Below, in pieces: positions 1 to 6,831 of a stretch of 64,000 bases of DNA. The position numbers and the translations under genes are program-made. Every line of letters begins with the position of its first letter. Position 1 is the first letter of the stretch. The notes beneath the pieces were generated by a model. The model was not told the origin of the DNA and did no database searches. It saw only the letters and a program-made list of their open reading frames with translations. Source of the DNA: Paenilisteria portnoyi (GTDB lineage Bacteria; Bacillota; Bacilli; Lactobacillales; Listeriaceae); contig NZ_JAASTT010000016.1 of assembly GCF_014322795.1 (NCBI RefSeq), positions 17,647 to 81,646 on the forward strand, read 5' to 3'.

Positions 1-2
1 TT

Positions 3-200
3 AAAGGCGTCCTTCTAAAAGGCAACTACGACAACAACTATTTTGACGATCCATTCTTTTTTCCTATCTTTGAAATGGCGGAAAAGCTAGACGTGCCAGT
101 TTATTTCCATCCATCCTTTATACCTGAGGCAGTCACCCAGCAATATTTTGCAAGCGATCAATGGTCGGATGTTGTGACTGGCGTTTTTGCTTTATCTTGA
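3..200 (+). pseudogene. Amidohydrolase family fragment (truncated)
   Basis: An open frame enters from the left edge and stops at 198-200. The translation has the middle part of an amidohydrolase (TIM-barrel, dihydroxybenzoate-decarboxylase-like) enzyme: a GVLLKG strand, a FDDPFFFPIFEMAEKLDVP helix and the PVYFHPS strand with a metal-type His. Family members continue for roughly 100 more residues with further metal ligands. Here the frame ends directly after VTGVFALS, so the C-terminal third is missing. I infer a remnant left by a deletion. The start lies outside the window. Family call fairly sure, exact substrate unknown. Confidence 0.7.
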
Positions 201-225
201 GTATTGTCTCAACCTCTTTTCACGC

Positions 226-660
226 TTATTTCACTTGCGCTTCTATAGTGTAAGGCGTTATGCCAGAGTCATTTATTTGGCGAATCTGCGTTACTTTTCC
301 ATCATCATTACATTCAAAGAAAGCCACACAGTCATAATGAACCGCTTTATGATTTGCCGCTACAAATGTACCATCTGGAAATGTAATATCTCCCGTTAAT
401 GAGCCGGTTAAACTAAAACGAGTAATGGCGATATTTCCCTCTGCATAAACTTCTTCGTCTTCAAAAACAGCATCATTAAATAGATGGGTCAGGCCTTCTA
501 ATTGTGTAAGAAAATCCTCTATCCCTTTTGCCGCAACACCATTTTGGAAAAATTCTATATCTTCGGTGACCAACTCGGCTTGTTTATCAAAAGCCCTATT
601 ATTAAAGTTTGTGTGGAATTCAACCGGTATTGCTTTTAATCTTTCTAAAGTTAATGTCAT
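226..660 (-). CDS. SnoaL/NTF2-like protein
   Basis: 144 residues with the size and pattern of the NTF2/SnoaL-like alpha+beta cone fold: an N-terminal helix with FNNRAFDKQAELVTEDIEFF, then a sheet with FPDGTFVAANHKAVHYDCVAFF. Such proteins are small-molecule enzymes or binding proteins, often in oxidative or aromatic metabolism. It is transcribed divergently from the carboxymuconolactone decarboxylase gene across a 175-bp gap, so the two may share control. The start has a GGAGAG-type site just upstream on the minus strand. Substrate cannot be told from the sequence. Confidence 0.75.
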   Translation of the reverse strand: MTLTLERLKAIPVEFHTNFNNRAFDKQAELVTEDIEFFQNGVAAKGIEDFLTQLEGLTHLFNDAVFEDEEVYAEGNIAITRFSLTGSLTGDITFPDGTFVAANHKAVHYDCVAFFECNDDGKVTQIRQINDSGITPYTIEAQVK

Positions 661-769
661 GTCATCATCTCTCCTTTTAATAAAATTCTCTTTATGTTTT
701 AATTATAAAGTATTGTCAGAAAAAAGTAAAATAATCTGCTAATAATTAGATGCAAAAAATACTTTAACA

Positions 770-800
770 TTGACTTGGAGTGAACTTCATGGTTTAGACT
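770..800 (+). promoter_or_regulatory. MerR-type promoter (19-bp spacer)
   Basis: TTGACT (770-775) and TAGACT (795-800) are separated by 19 bp, the overlong spacing typical of promoters activated by MerR-family regulators. An imperfect dyad, CTTGGAGT-GA-ACTTCATG, lies between the two boxes, where a MerR dimer binds. It faces the decarboxylase gene at 836. In B. subtilis a related gene, yraC, belongs to the AdhR (MerR-family) aldehyde regulon. A similar role here is inference, and no merR gene is in the window. Confidence 0.7.
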
Positions 801-835
801 TTACATATAGAAAACAAACAAGGGAGGAATGACAA

Positions 836-1195
836 GTGACTGTCAATAAAACCGCACAAAAAAATCAGAATCTATTATTTCCAAATCATAAATCACTGCT
901 GAAAGACACGAATCACGAATTTATCGGGCTTTTCGATGATTTTGCTTTTGATGAAGTTTTGCAATATACTAAATTAACGATAAAACAGCGTATGAAAGTA
1001 ACGCTTGCGGCGCTGGTCACGATGGAATGTGTGAACGAGTATAAAATGATGCTACATGCGGCTTTAAGTATTGGGGTGACTCCGATTGAAGCGAAAGAAA
1101 TCGTCTACCGAGCGGTGCCTTATGTAGGACTCGGAAAAGTTTTCGATTTTTCACAAGTAACCAATGATATTTTGCTAGAAAGAAGTATGTTTTAG
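836..1195 (+). CDS. Carboxymuconolactone decarboxylase family protein
   Basis: 119 residues. The core KQRMKVTLAALVTMECVNEY followed by HAALSIGVTPIEAKEIVYRA and the end GLGKVFDFSQVTNDILLER match one CMD domain (AhpD-like helical fold). The usual catalytic CxxC of AhpD is not present, only one Cys (MECVNE). The GTG start follows GGGAGGAATGACAA. Many relatives carry a second CMD domain, whereas this protein ends after the first, so it is either a single-domain form or shortened. The MerR-type promoter upstream suggests induction by an electrophile or aldehyde. Confidence 0.75.
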   Translation: MTVNKTAQKNQNLLFPNHKSLLKDTNHEFIGLFDDFAFDEVLQYTKLTIKQRMKVTLAALVTMECVNEYKMMLHAALSIGVTPIEAKEIVYRAVPYVGLGKVFDFSQVTNDILLERSMF

Positions 1196-1240
1196 GACAC
1201 GGAATTAGTTGAAAAAAAGCGCACCAGATGGAGGAGAATT

Positions 1241-1819
1241 ATGAAAAAAACACTATACTTAATGCGTCACGGACAAACTTTATTTAACGTACGGAAAAAA
1301 ATTCAAGGCTTTTGTGACGCGCCTTTAACAGAACTCGGCGTATACCAAGCAAAAGTGGCAGGAGACTATTTCAAGGACAATGGCATCACATTCAAGGCGG
1401 CTTACAGCTCCACATCCGAACGAGCTTGCGACACGCTGGAATGGATTACTGACATGGATTACAAACGGCTCAAAGGACTAAAAGAATGGAACTTCGGCAC
1501 GTTTGAGGGTGAAAGTGAGGATTTGAATCCACCATTACCGTACGGCGATTTTTTCGCAGGATTTGGCGGGGAACGTGAAATGGATTTTCGCGCACGACTT
1601 GTGGAGACGATGGACGCGATGATGAGTCAAGAAAATCACGACGTCGTTTTGGCGGTTTCTCACGGCGCCGCGTGTGCCCAATTTGCGCGAAACTGGGAAA
1701 AGACGAGCAAAATAGGAAAAATAACAGGTTTGAAAAACTGCTGTATACTGAAATTTGAGTACGAAAATGGCGAATTTACACTTGTTGACTTTCGAAATCA
1801 CGATTTTGCAAATGCCTAG
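1241..1819 (+). CDS. Histidine phosphatase family protein
   Basis: 192 residues of the phosphoglycerate-mutase/histidine phosphatase superfamily. The phosphohistidine motif is visible at R9-H10-G11 (LYLMRHGQTLFN), with the second catalytic His in AVSHGAACAQFAR and the conserved Ser/Arg region YSSTSERACDTL. It probably acts on a small phosphorylated metabolite in the cytoplasm. GpmB or alpha-ribazole phosphatase labels are not justified. GGAGGAGAATT precedes the ATG. It sits 46 bp after the CMD gene, with the oxidoreductase gene following, possibly one operon. Confidence 0.88.
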   Translation: MKKTLYLMRHGQTLFNVRKKIQGFCDAPLTELGVYQAKVAGDYFKDNGITFKAAYSSTSERACDTLEWITDMDYKRLKGLKEWNFGTFEGESEDLNPPLPYGDFFAGFGGEREMDFRARLVETMDAMMSQENHDVVLAVSHGAACAQFARNWEKTSKIGKITGLKNCCILKFEYENGEFTLVDFRNHDFANA

Positions 1820-1871
1820 CCAATCTCTTCGCAAATTTTCCGATTTTCCGCTATACTAAAGAGGAGAACAC

Positions 1872-2876
1872 ATGAAGAAGGGAAGTTTTGTTATGAAGCT
1901 TGGTATTATGGGAACGAATTGGATTACAGATGCATTTGTAGAAGGCGCGATTAACTCTGGCGAATGGGAAATGAACGCGGTTTATTCACGTACTTTGGAT
2001 AAAGCCTATGCCTTTGGTGAAAAATATAAAGTGGAAAACTATTTTGACGATATCGAAATGATGGCGAGTTCAGACGTGATTGATGCGGTCTACATTGCGT
2101 CACCAAACGCGATGCATTATGAACACGCGTTACATTTTTTGCGTAATAAAAAGCACGTCATCGTCGAAAAACCGATTTTTTCAACGGTCGCAGAATTAGA
2201 AGATGCGCATAAAGTAGCGAAGGAAAACGGCGTCTTTCTTTTCGAAGCGGCGCGTCATATCCAAGAACCAAACTTCAAAATATTGCAAGATAGCATTCAA
2301 AAAGTAGGGAAGCTTCACGGTGCAACATTGGCGTACATGAACTATTCCTCGCGCTATGACAACGTGCTTGCTGGCGAAGAACCAAATATTTTCTCGCTTA
2401 AATTTTCCGGTGGTTCGTTAGTGGATTTGGGCGTTTATCCGATGTACACGGCGGTTGCGCTGTTCGGTGTTCCAGAAAAAGCGACTTATTTTGCGACGAA
2501 ACTACGCACAGGCGTTGACGGCGGCGGTCCAGTTATTTTTGAATATCCAGACTTTACGGTGACAATTTTGCAAGCTAAAATGTCGCAATCCTTCATGCCA
2601 AGCGAAATATACGGTGAAAAAGGCACGCTTGTCATCGATCCGTTGACGGGCATTCAGAGCATCCAATATGCTGATAACCACACGAAAGACATTGAAGAAC
2701 TTGCGATGTCCACCATTCCAAACGATATGGAATTCGAAGCGACCGAGTTTGCCAGAATCATCAAAGAGACTGATACTTTGGCGTATGAAGACCTCGAAGA
2801 CTTGAGCAAAGCGGTCCTACAAATCTCTAACGACCTGCGCCATCAAAATGGTATTTGGTATAAAGTCGAGAAATAG
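1872..2876 (+). CDS. Gfo/Idh/MocA family oxidoreductase
   Basis: 334 residues. The N-terminal Rossmann motif LGIMGTNWITDAFV, the SDVIDAVYIASPNAMHYEHA strand and the invariant IVEKPIF (EKP motif) place it in the Gfo/Idh/MocA NAD(P)-dependent dehydrogenase family. The C-terminal half (GGSLVDLGVYPMYTAVALFG) is the usual alpha/beta substrate domain. Sugar or polyol substrates are typical, and the exact one is unknown. Start 1872 has GAGGAG five bases upstream. An in-frame ATG at 1893, also behind a GAAGGGA, would give the more usual N-terminus. Confidence 0.9.
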   Translation: MKKGSFVMKLGIMGTNWITDAFVEGAINSGEWEMNAVYSRTLDKAYAFGEKYKVENYFDDIEMMASSDVIDAVYIASPNAMHYEHALHFLRNKKHVIVEKPIFSTVAELEDAHKVAKENGVFLFEAARHIQEPNFKILQDSIQKVGKLHGATLAYMNYSSRYDNVLAGEEPNIFSLKFSGGSLVDLGVYPMYTAVALFGVPEKATYFATKLRTGVDGGGPVIFEYPDFTVTILQAKMSQSFMPSEIYGEKGTLVIDPLTGIQSIQYADNHTKDIEELAMSTIPNDMEFEATEFARIIKETDTLAYEDLEDLSKAVLQISNDLRHQNGIWYKVEK

Positions 2877-2886
2877 TTTTTTGAAG

Positions 2887-2912
2887 CCAGATGATGCGAA
2901 TTATCTGGTTTT
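2887..2912 (+). terminator. Weak hairpin terminator
   Basis: CCAGAT (2887-2892) pairs with ATCTGG (2903-2908), followed by a short T run. It lies just after the oxidoreductase stop and before the helicase promoter. Confidence 0.45.
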
Positions 2913-2939
2913 GTTGATTCCTTGAAAACGTGGTATGAT
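2911..2939 (+). promoter_or_regulatory. Sigma-A promoter of the helicase gene
   Basis: TTGTTG (2911-2916), 17-bp spacer, TATGAT (2934-2939). It overlaps the longest possible reading frame of the helicase, which supports choosing the downstream ATG at 2976 as the start. Confidence 0.65.
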
Positions 2940-2975
2940 AGGGATATCGAATTTAGAGGGAAAAAGGAGTTTATT

Positions 2976-4112
2976 ATGACGACAAAAGAAGTACCTGAAA
3001 TCTGGGCTGAGCAGTGGAAAGCCCACAATTATGAGGAAATGACTGAAATTCAGCAGCTTTTATACACGCCAATCAAAGAGGGCCAAGATGTTATCGCAGT
3101 TTCGCCGACAGGGACAGGGAAAACAGTAGCTTATTCGTTGCCTGCCATCGAGAAATTGGAAGTCAAACCGCATACGCAATGGCTTATTTTGGCACCGTCT
3201 CATGAATTAGTTATGCAAATCGCGGATGTTGTTCGTTCGTGGCTACCGGCTGGTCTGAAAGTTATCGGCATCATCGGAAGTGCCAACATCAAGCGCCAAA
3301 TCGACAACCTTAAAAAGAAGCCGCAAGTCATCGTCGGCTCGCCAGGTCGTGTTTTGGAACTGATTAAACAGAAGAAAATTAAGATGCATGAAGTGAAGAT
3401 GATTACGCTTGACGAATGTGACCAATTGCTGATTCGTGAAAACGTTCCAACTGTGCTTGAAATCGTAAATAGCGCGATGCGTGACCGCCAATTGGTGATG
3501 GCATCGGCGACGAAACTCGAGGACCCGATGATGTTTTATCGCAACAGTGAAATCGAACCGGTTATGATTGAGGCTAAGGCCGAGGAGAGTAACGCGAACG
3601 TGAACCATCTGTATATGGATGTGGAGCAGCCGCGTGATAAAGCGATTTTGCTGCGTCGGATATCGAATGTGGAAGGTATGCACGCGCTTGTTTTTGTGAA
3701 GGATAAAATTCGGATGGACATTATTTTGGAGAAATTGCAGTATGACGGGGTTGCCGCTGCTGGAATTCACGGAGAAGTCGACAAAGAAAAGCGTAAAAAA
3801 TACTTAGCGGCTTTCAAAAAAGCGGAATTGACGTATTTAGTCGTAACCGATGTTGCCGCGCGTGGTTTGGACATTCCCGATTTACCGTTCGTGATTCATT
3901 GTGACGTGGCGATGGATGCGAAACAATACACACATCGTTCTGGACGCACAGGGCGGATGGGCAAAGAAGGTACGGTGCTCTCATTTGCGAATGAACGCGA
4001 AGCCCGGACGCTGCGTCAATATCTGAAAGAATTAAACAAAGATCCGATTAAAGTTCGCTATTACGAGGGCGTCTTGACGGATGATTTTGAAACGAAAGCG
4101 AAACGTAAATAA
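2976..4112 (+). CDS. DEAD-box RNA helicase, YfmL/Lmo1722-like
   Basis: 378 residues, a minimal two-RecA-domain helicase. Visible motifs: Q-motif region (EMTEIQQ), motif I SPTGTGKT (43-50), motif Ib GSPGR, motif II LDECD (DECD instead of DEAD), motif III SAT, motif V VTDVAARGLDIP and motif VI HRSGRTGRMG. There is no RNA-binding extension. Known relatives (B. subtilis YfmL, L. monocytogenes Lmo1722) help 50S ribosome maturation, mainly in the cold. That role is inferred from length and position. The start is set by AAAAAGGAG and by the promoter lying upstream. The gene ends in a strong bidirectional terminator. Confidence 0.88.
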   Translation: MTTKEVPEIWAEQWKAHNYEEMTEIQQLLYTPIKEGQDVIAVSPTGTGKTVAYSLPAIEKLEVKPHTQWLILAPSHELVMQIADVVRSWLPAGLKVIGIIGSANIKRQIDNLKKKPQVIVGSPGRVLELIKQKKIKMHEVKMITLDECDQLLIRENVPTVLEIVNSAMRDRQLVMASATKLEDPMMFYRNSEIEPVMIEAKAEESNANVNHLYMDVEQPRDKAILLRRISNVEGMHALVFVKDKIRMDIILEKLQYDGVAAAGIHGEVDKEKRKKYLAAFKKAELTYLVVTDVAARGLDIPDLPFVIHCDVAMDAKQYTHRSGRTGRMGKEGTVLSFANEREARTLRQYLKELNKDPIKVRYYEGVLTDDFETKAKRK

Positions 4113-4113
4113 A

Positions 4114-4166
4114 AAAACCTGTAGAATGAGGCACATCCGTGTGAAATGCTCCATTCTACAGGTTTT
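4114..4166. terminator. Bidirectional terminator between convergent genes
   Basis: A 15-bp stem: AAAACCTGTAGAATG (4114-4128) pairs with its complement at 4152-4166. A and T runs flank both sides, so it serves both the helicase gene and the convergent minus-strand gene, whose stop codon overlaps it. Confidence 0.88.
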
Positions 4167-4986
4167 ATTTATACTCTGAATCCGCCTTATTTCCAAATAT
4201 ACTATCCACATTTTCTTGAGACCACTCACCTAGCTGAAGGATTGTCGGATAACCTGAAGTGATTTTTTCATGACCCGCGATGGTATAAACGACTTTTGGC
4301 TTCAAAACATACCAAGCATAGCGCTCAGGATCACCGCTCAATGCTAAGGTATGAGACACGGATTTACCTGCTGGAACTGATGCAGTAAGTGTATAAAGAT
4401 GCAATGCTGCGAGTTCTGCGGTCACGCTTTTTATGGTAACATCTTCTGATTTGTCATTATTTTGAATACCTAATGTATATTCATTCATTGCCGTCTGGAC
4501 CGCGGCGCCGGTAAATTCGAGATTTGTCGGAGGTGCATCATTGTTTACATCGAAGACTATCCTGCCGATATCAACAGTTACGGATGAATCCCCTGAAATA
4601 AGTGTCATTTTCTGCGCGTTGAAAATCCCAGCTTTATTTATTGAAATATCCAAACTTAAATAACCAAGTCCAGCTTTACCGTACTGGTTCGGCGTTTCGT
4701 TCACTTCGCCTACCTCAACTTCCACTTCACTTGCGTCAAAAATGACGGTAGAGATTTCGCCAATACTCGAATCGCCAAATAAAAATGGCAAACTTAGCGA
4801 AAAAGTCTCGCCTTTGTGTAGGGAAATATAAGCGTTGCCTTTCAAGAAAAATGGGTTTTCAATTGTAGGTATATTGATTTTACTGGCTTCTGTTGTTTCC
4901 GTGTTTTTTGGCTCCCAAAATACCACTGAAATGACAGCCAGCGCAAGGATAAGAATAACTGGAATCAGAAATTTGATCTTTTTCAT
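4165..4986 (-). CDS. Membrane-anchored extracytoplasmic protein, unknown function
   Basis: 273 residues. The start is KKIKF followed by a hydrophobic stretch (LIPVILILALAVISVVFW), an uncleaved signal anchor or signal peptide without a lipobox Cys. The rest is beta-rich and acidic, with strands such as AYISLHKGETFSLSLPFLFG and a DUF-like repeat of two beta modules (about 40-150 and 155-260). I do not recognise the family. The MFS-free context and the single position next to the helicase give no clue. A GGGAG-type site precedes the ATG. Confidence 0.75.
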   Translation of the reverse strand: MKKIKFLIPVILILALAVISVVFWEPKNTETTEASKINIPTIENPFFLKGNAYISLHKGETFSLSLPFLFGDSSIGEISTVIFDASEVEVEVGEVNETPNQYGKAGLGYLSLDISINKAGIFNAQKMTLISGDSSVTVDIGRIVFDVNNDAPPTNLEFTGAAVQTAMNEYTLGIQNNDKSEDVTIKSVTAELAALHLYTLTASVPAGKSVSHTLALSGDPERYAWYVLKPKVVYTIAGHEKITSGYPTILQLGEWSQENVDSIFGNKADSEYK

Positions 4987-5105
4987 CGGTGTATTTTCAC
5001 TCCCTTTATGTAAATCATTTACAATATCATCATACCATCCCTGGATAAACTAGTAAACTATAGTAATACCAAGTTAGAAATTTTACAAGCTAGTGTTTTT
5101 TTAGT

Positions 5106-5135
5106 TTGCCGAATCACCTTTGTTACAGGTATAAT
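5106..5135 (+). promoter_or_regulatory. Possible sigma-A promoter
   Basis: TTGCCG (5106-5111), 18-bp spacer, TATAAT (5130-5135). It now reads only into the decayed lysin remnant, so any use is uncertain. Confidence 0.4.
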
Positions 5136-5157
5136 AAATAAGAACAATCGTGTGTAA

Positions 5158-5398
5158 GTGATTTCTAGCGCAAACGGCTGGTCTAAGCTCAAATCAGGTG
5201 CGAAAGAGGTTTATGTTGCATCTAAGTAAAAATAAAGCCGTGGCGGGCCCAGTGGCACAGTATTATACAATTGGCCCCAGGGATAATTTAAGTACGATTG
5301 CGAAGCGTTACGGAACAACCGTTACACAGTTGCAAGCTTGGAGTAACCTCAAGCTTGCCAATAAAATTGTATCTGGGCAGAAAATCCGAGTTAAATAA
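5158..5398 (+). pseudogene. Phage lysin/amidase C-terminus (SH3 + LysM), frameshifted
   Basis: Two pieces lie in adjacent frames. In the frame from 5158 the peptide reads ISSANGWSKLKSGAKEVYVA and ends at 5229, resembling the end of an SH3-type cell-wall domain. In the next frame, through 5398, there is a complete LysM motif: YYTIGPRDNLSTIAKRYG, then TTVTQLQAW and ANKIVSGQKIRVK. An intact lysin would join the two through a linker. The catalytic domain is absent upstream. I read this as the 3' end of an N-acetylmuramoyl-L-alanine amidase from an earlier prophage. The GTG at 5198 is not a convincing start for a LysM-only protein. Confidence 0.75.
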
Positions 5399-5407
5399 TA
5401 AATTCTG

Positions 5408-5437
5408 AAGCTCTTGATTAATTTCGAGGGCTTTTTT
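5408..5437 (+). terminator. Terminator after the lysin remnant
   Basis: A ten-pair stem with G-U pairs (5408-5417 with 5424-5433), followed by a T6 run. Confidence 0.7.
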
Positions 5438-5451
5438 ATTTTGCACAATTT

Positions 5452-5460
5452 TGGTATAAT
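5452..5460 (+). promoter_or_regulatory. Extended -10 promoter
   Basis: TGGTATAAT is an extended -10 element about 30 bp before the start of the 145-residue orphan gene. No good -35 is visible. Confidence 0.5.
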
Positions 5461-5490
5461 AGTTTTTACTATATAGTAGTGGGGGTAAAT

Positions 5491-5928
5491 ATGAAAAAAA
5501 CATTAGTTGTAGCTAATACAGGATTAAATTTTATCGTGTATATAAATGAGCTTTTGAAGGATTCAAAGAGCGAAATAGATAGAGCGGTATTTGAGGAGAA
5601 TGTTGTTGCTTTATGGGATGAAATTTTGGCTAGTTCACTTCATTTTGATGCGGGTTTTAAACAATACATAGCAATTCAAGGAGCGAATCTAACAACTATA
5701 GCAATGAGGCTTTTAGGTAGGGAGAGAACGGAAGTAATTAGAGACTTTGACAGTTGGTGGGAGAAATCTGGAGATTACGGCATGATACATGAGGTAGAGA
5801 GTAGCCTAAATGAGGAGATTGTTTTAGAATGTAAAGAGAAGTTTATCTATGTGTTGTTTTCAGATGCCCCAAAAGGTTGTAAATTAAGCTATAAGGACTT
5901 AATAAGGATAATTGCAAAGAAAATATAG
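5491..5928 (+). CDS. Hypothetical protein in prophage debris
   Basis: 145 residues, unrecognised. The N-terminus MKKTLVVANTGLNFIVYINE looks like a beta-alpha unit. The middle is helical with aromatic DFDSWWEKSGDYGM, and the end is basic (IRIIAKKI). No signal peptide or membrane segment. ATG 5491 is preferred to the GTG at 5479 because GGGGGT lies seven bases upstream. It has its own extended -10 promoter and sits behind the lysin remnant, where prophages often carry added (moron) genes. Its composition is A/T-richer than the chromosome genes around it. Confidence 0.6.
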   Translation: MKKTLVVANTGLNFIVYINELLKDSKSEIDRAVFEENVVALWDEILASSLHFDAGFKQYIAIQGANLTTIAMRLLGRERTEVIRDFDSWWEKSGDYGMIHEVESSLNEEIVLECKEKFIYVLFSDAPKGCKLSYKDLIRIIAKKI

Positions 5929-6064
5929 ACAAAAACATTACGCTTGTGTTACGATTATATTACTACATAGGAGGGATGAAAATGAGTTGATACAGGACTA
6001 ACAACAAGAAAACGGCTTAACACCAGAGCAACAGAAAGAATATGAGGAGCTTGGTATCGAGCTT

Positions 6065-6580
6065 ATGTCTGATGAAGATTACCAAAAAGCGTTAGCAGAA
6101 TCCCAAAAAGAAATGGAATTTTACGATCAATTAATTGAGGATGGGGCTATCGATCCTGAGCAAATAGATGCTATGGAAATTGATGAGGCTGTGATGCAAT
6201 TAGAAAATACGAATCCGCTTTTAAGAACTACGGCTACAGGAAATGGTGGAACATCAAGGCTTGAATGGCGCAAAACAGGCGGAGAATGGTGGGTCAAAAT
6301 TACGACTAGTGTTGCTTTTGATTTTGTCGGCACAGTAGCATTGTATATGAGTGGTAAAAAGTTAGATTCAAAACCTGTTCGAGGCGCGGGCTTCGGGGGA
6401 ACAAACGCTCACGGATACGCTATGTTTGCAAAACCGAAAAGCGTCAAAGCTGGAAATTGGGTTACTATTACTCTTTTTGGAGCTGCTTGGGGAGTCAAGG
6501 GGAATCTCAAAGTTAGTAAGTATACGATAAAAAACAAATATCTAATGTCTGGCGGTCCATGGGGCAAAAGTTCGTATTAA
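6065..6580 (+). CDS. Hypothetical protein, acidic N-terminus and Gly/aromatic C-terminus; 5' end damaged
   Basis: 171 residues from ATG 6065. Residues 1-45 are very acidic and helical; residues 60-171 are beta-rich with many Gly and Trp (WRKTGGEWWVKI, GAGFGGTNAHGY, SGGPWGKSSY). The same frame continues upstream as a plausible, equally acidic extension (QQENGLTPEQQKEYEELGIE), but it is cut by TAA at 5999-6001. The good GGAGGG plus ATG at 5971-5978 leads into a different frame. This suggests a once longer gene with at least two lesions. No family recognised; a secreted or bacteriocin-like product is possible but unproven. Confidence 0.5.
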   Translation: MSDEDYQKALAESQKEMEFYDQLIEDGAIDPEQIDAMEIDEAVMQLENTNPLLRTTATGNGGTSRLEWRKTGGEWWVKITTSVAFDFVGTVALYMSGKKLDSKPVRGAGFGGTNAHGYAMFAKPKSVKAGNWVTITLFGAAWGVKGNLKVSKYTIKNKYLMSGGPWGKSSY

Positions 6581-6624
6581 AAATATGACCTTAGCCTATG
6601 TAAGCAGGGATAATACTAAGAGAA

Positions 6625-6654
6625 AACACCAATCAGCATATGATCGGTGTTTTT
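6625..6654 (+). terminator. Terminator
   Basis: AACACC-x-ATCA (6625-6634) pairs with TGAT-x-GGTGTT (6641-6651), followed by a T run. Confidence 0.7.
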
Positions 6655-6671
6655 ATATATAATCCATCTTT

Positions 6672-6691
6672 GCCCCTAGTCCGCCCCTAAT
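6672..6691. repeat. GCCCCTA tandem repeat like that beside the integrase
   Basis: Two GCCCCTA units 12 bp apart. The same arrangement occurs at 33,815-33,836 directly at the integrase stop codon. I infer integrase arm-type sites or an attachment-site remnant of the earlier prophage. Confidence 0.5.
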
Positions 6692-6788
6692 AGTTTTCTA
6701 ATGTAGTCCTATGTTAAAAATAACAAAAGACTTAAAACGCTACTGTACCAACAATTGCCCTTTTATAGTGACCGCGTAGGCAACTAGA

Positions 6789-6797
6789 TGGTATAAT
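6789..6797 (+). promoter_or_regulatory. Extended -10 promoter of levR-like gene
   Basis: TGGTATAAT lies 35 bp before the ATG at 6832. The -35 is weak. Confidence 0.5.
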
Positions 6798-6831
6798 AGA
6801 AGAATAGAGCTTTTAGTAAGGAGTCGGGGAC

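Noticed and set aside
5198..5398. Stand-alone LysM peptide from GTG 5198
   Set aside because: No good ribosome binding site, no signal peptide, and the SH3 piece in the adjacent frame shows it is a broken lysin end.
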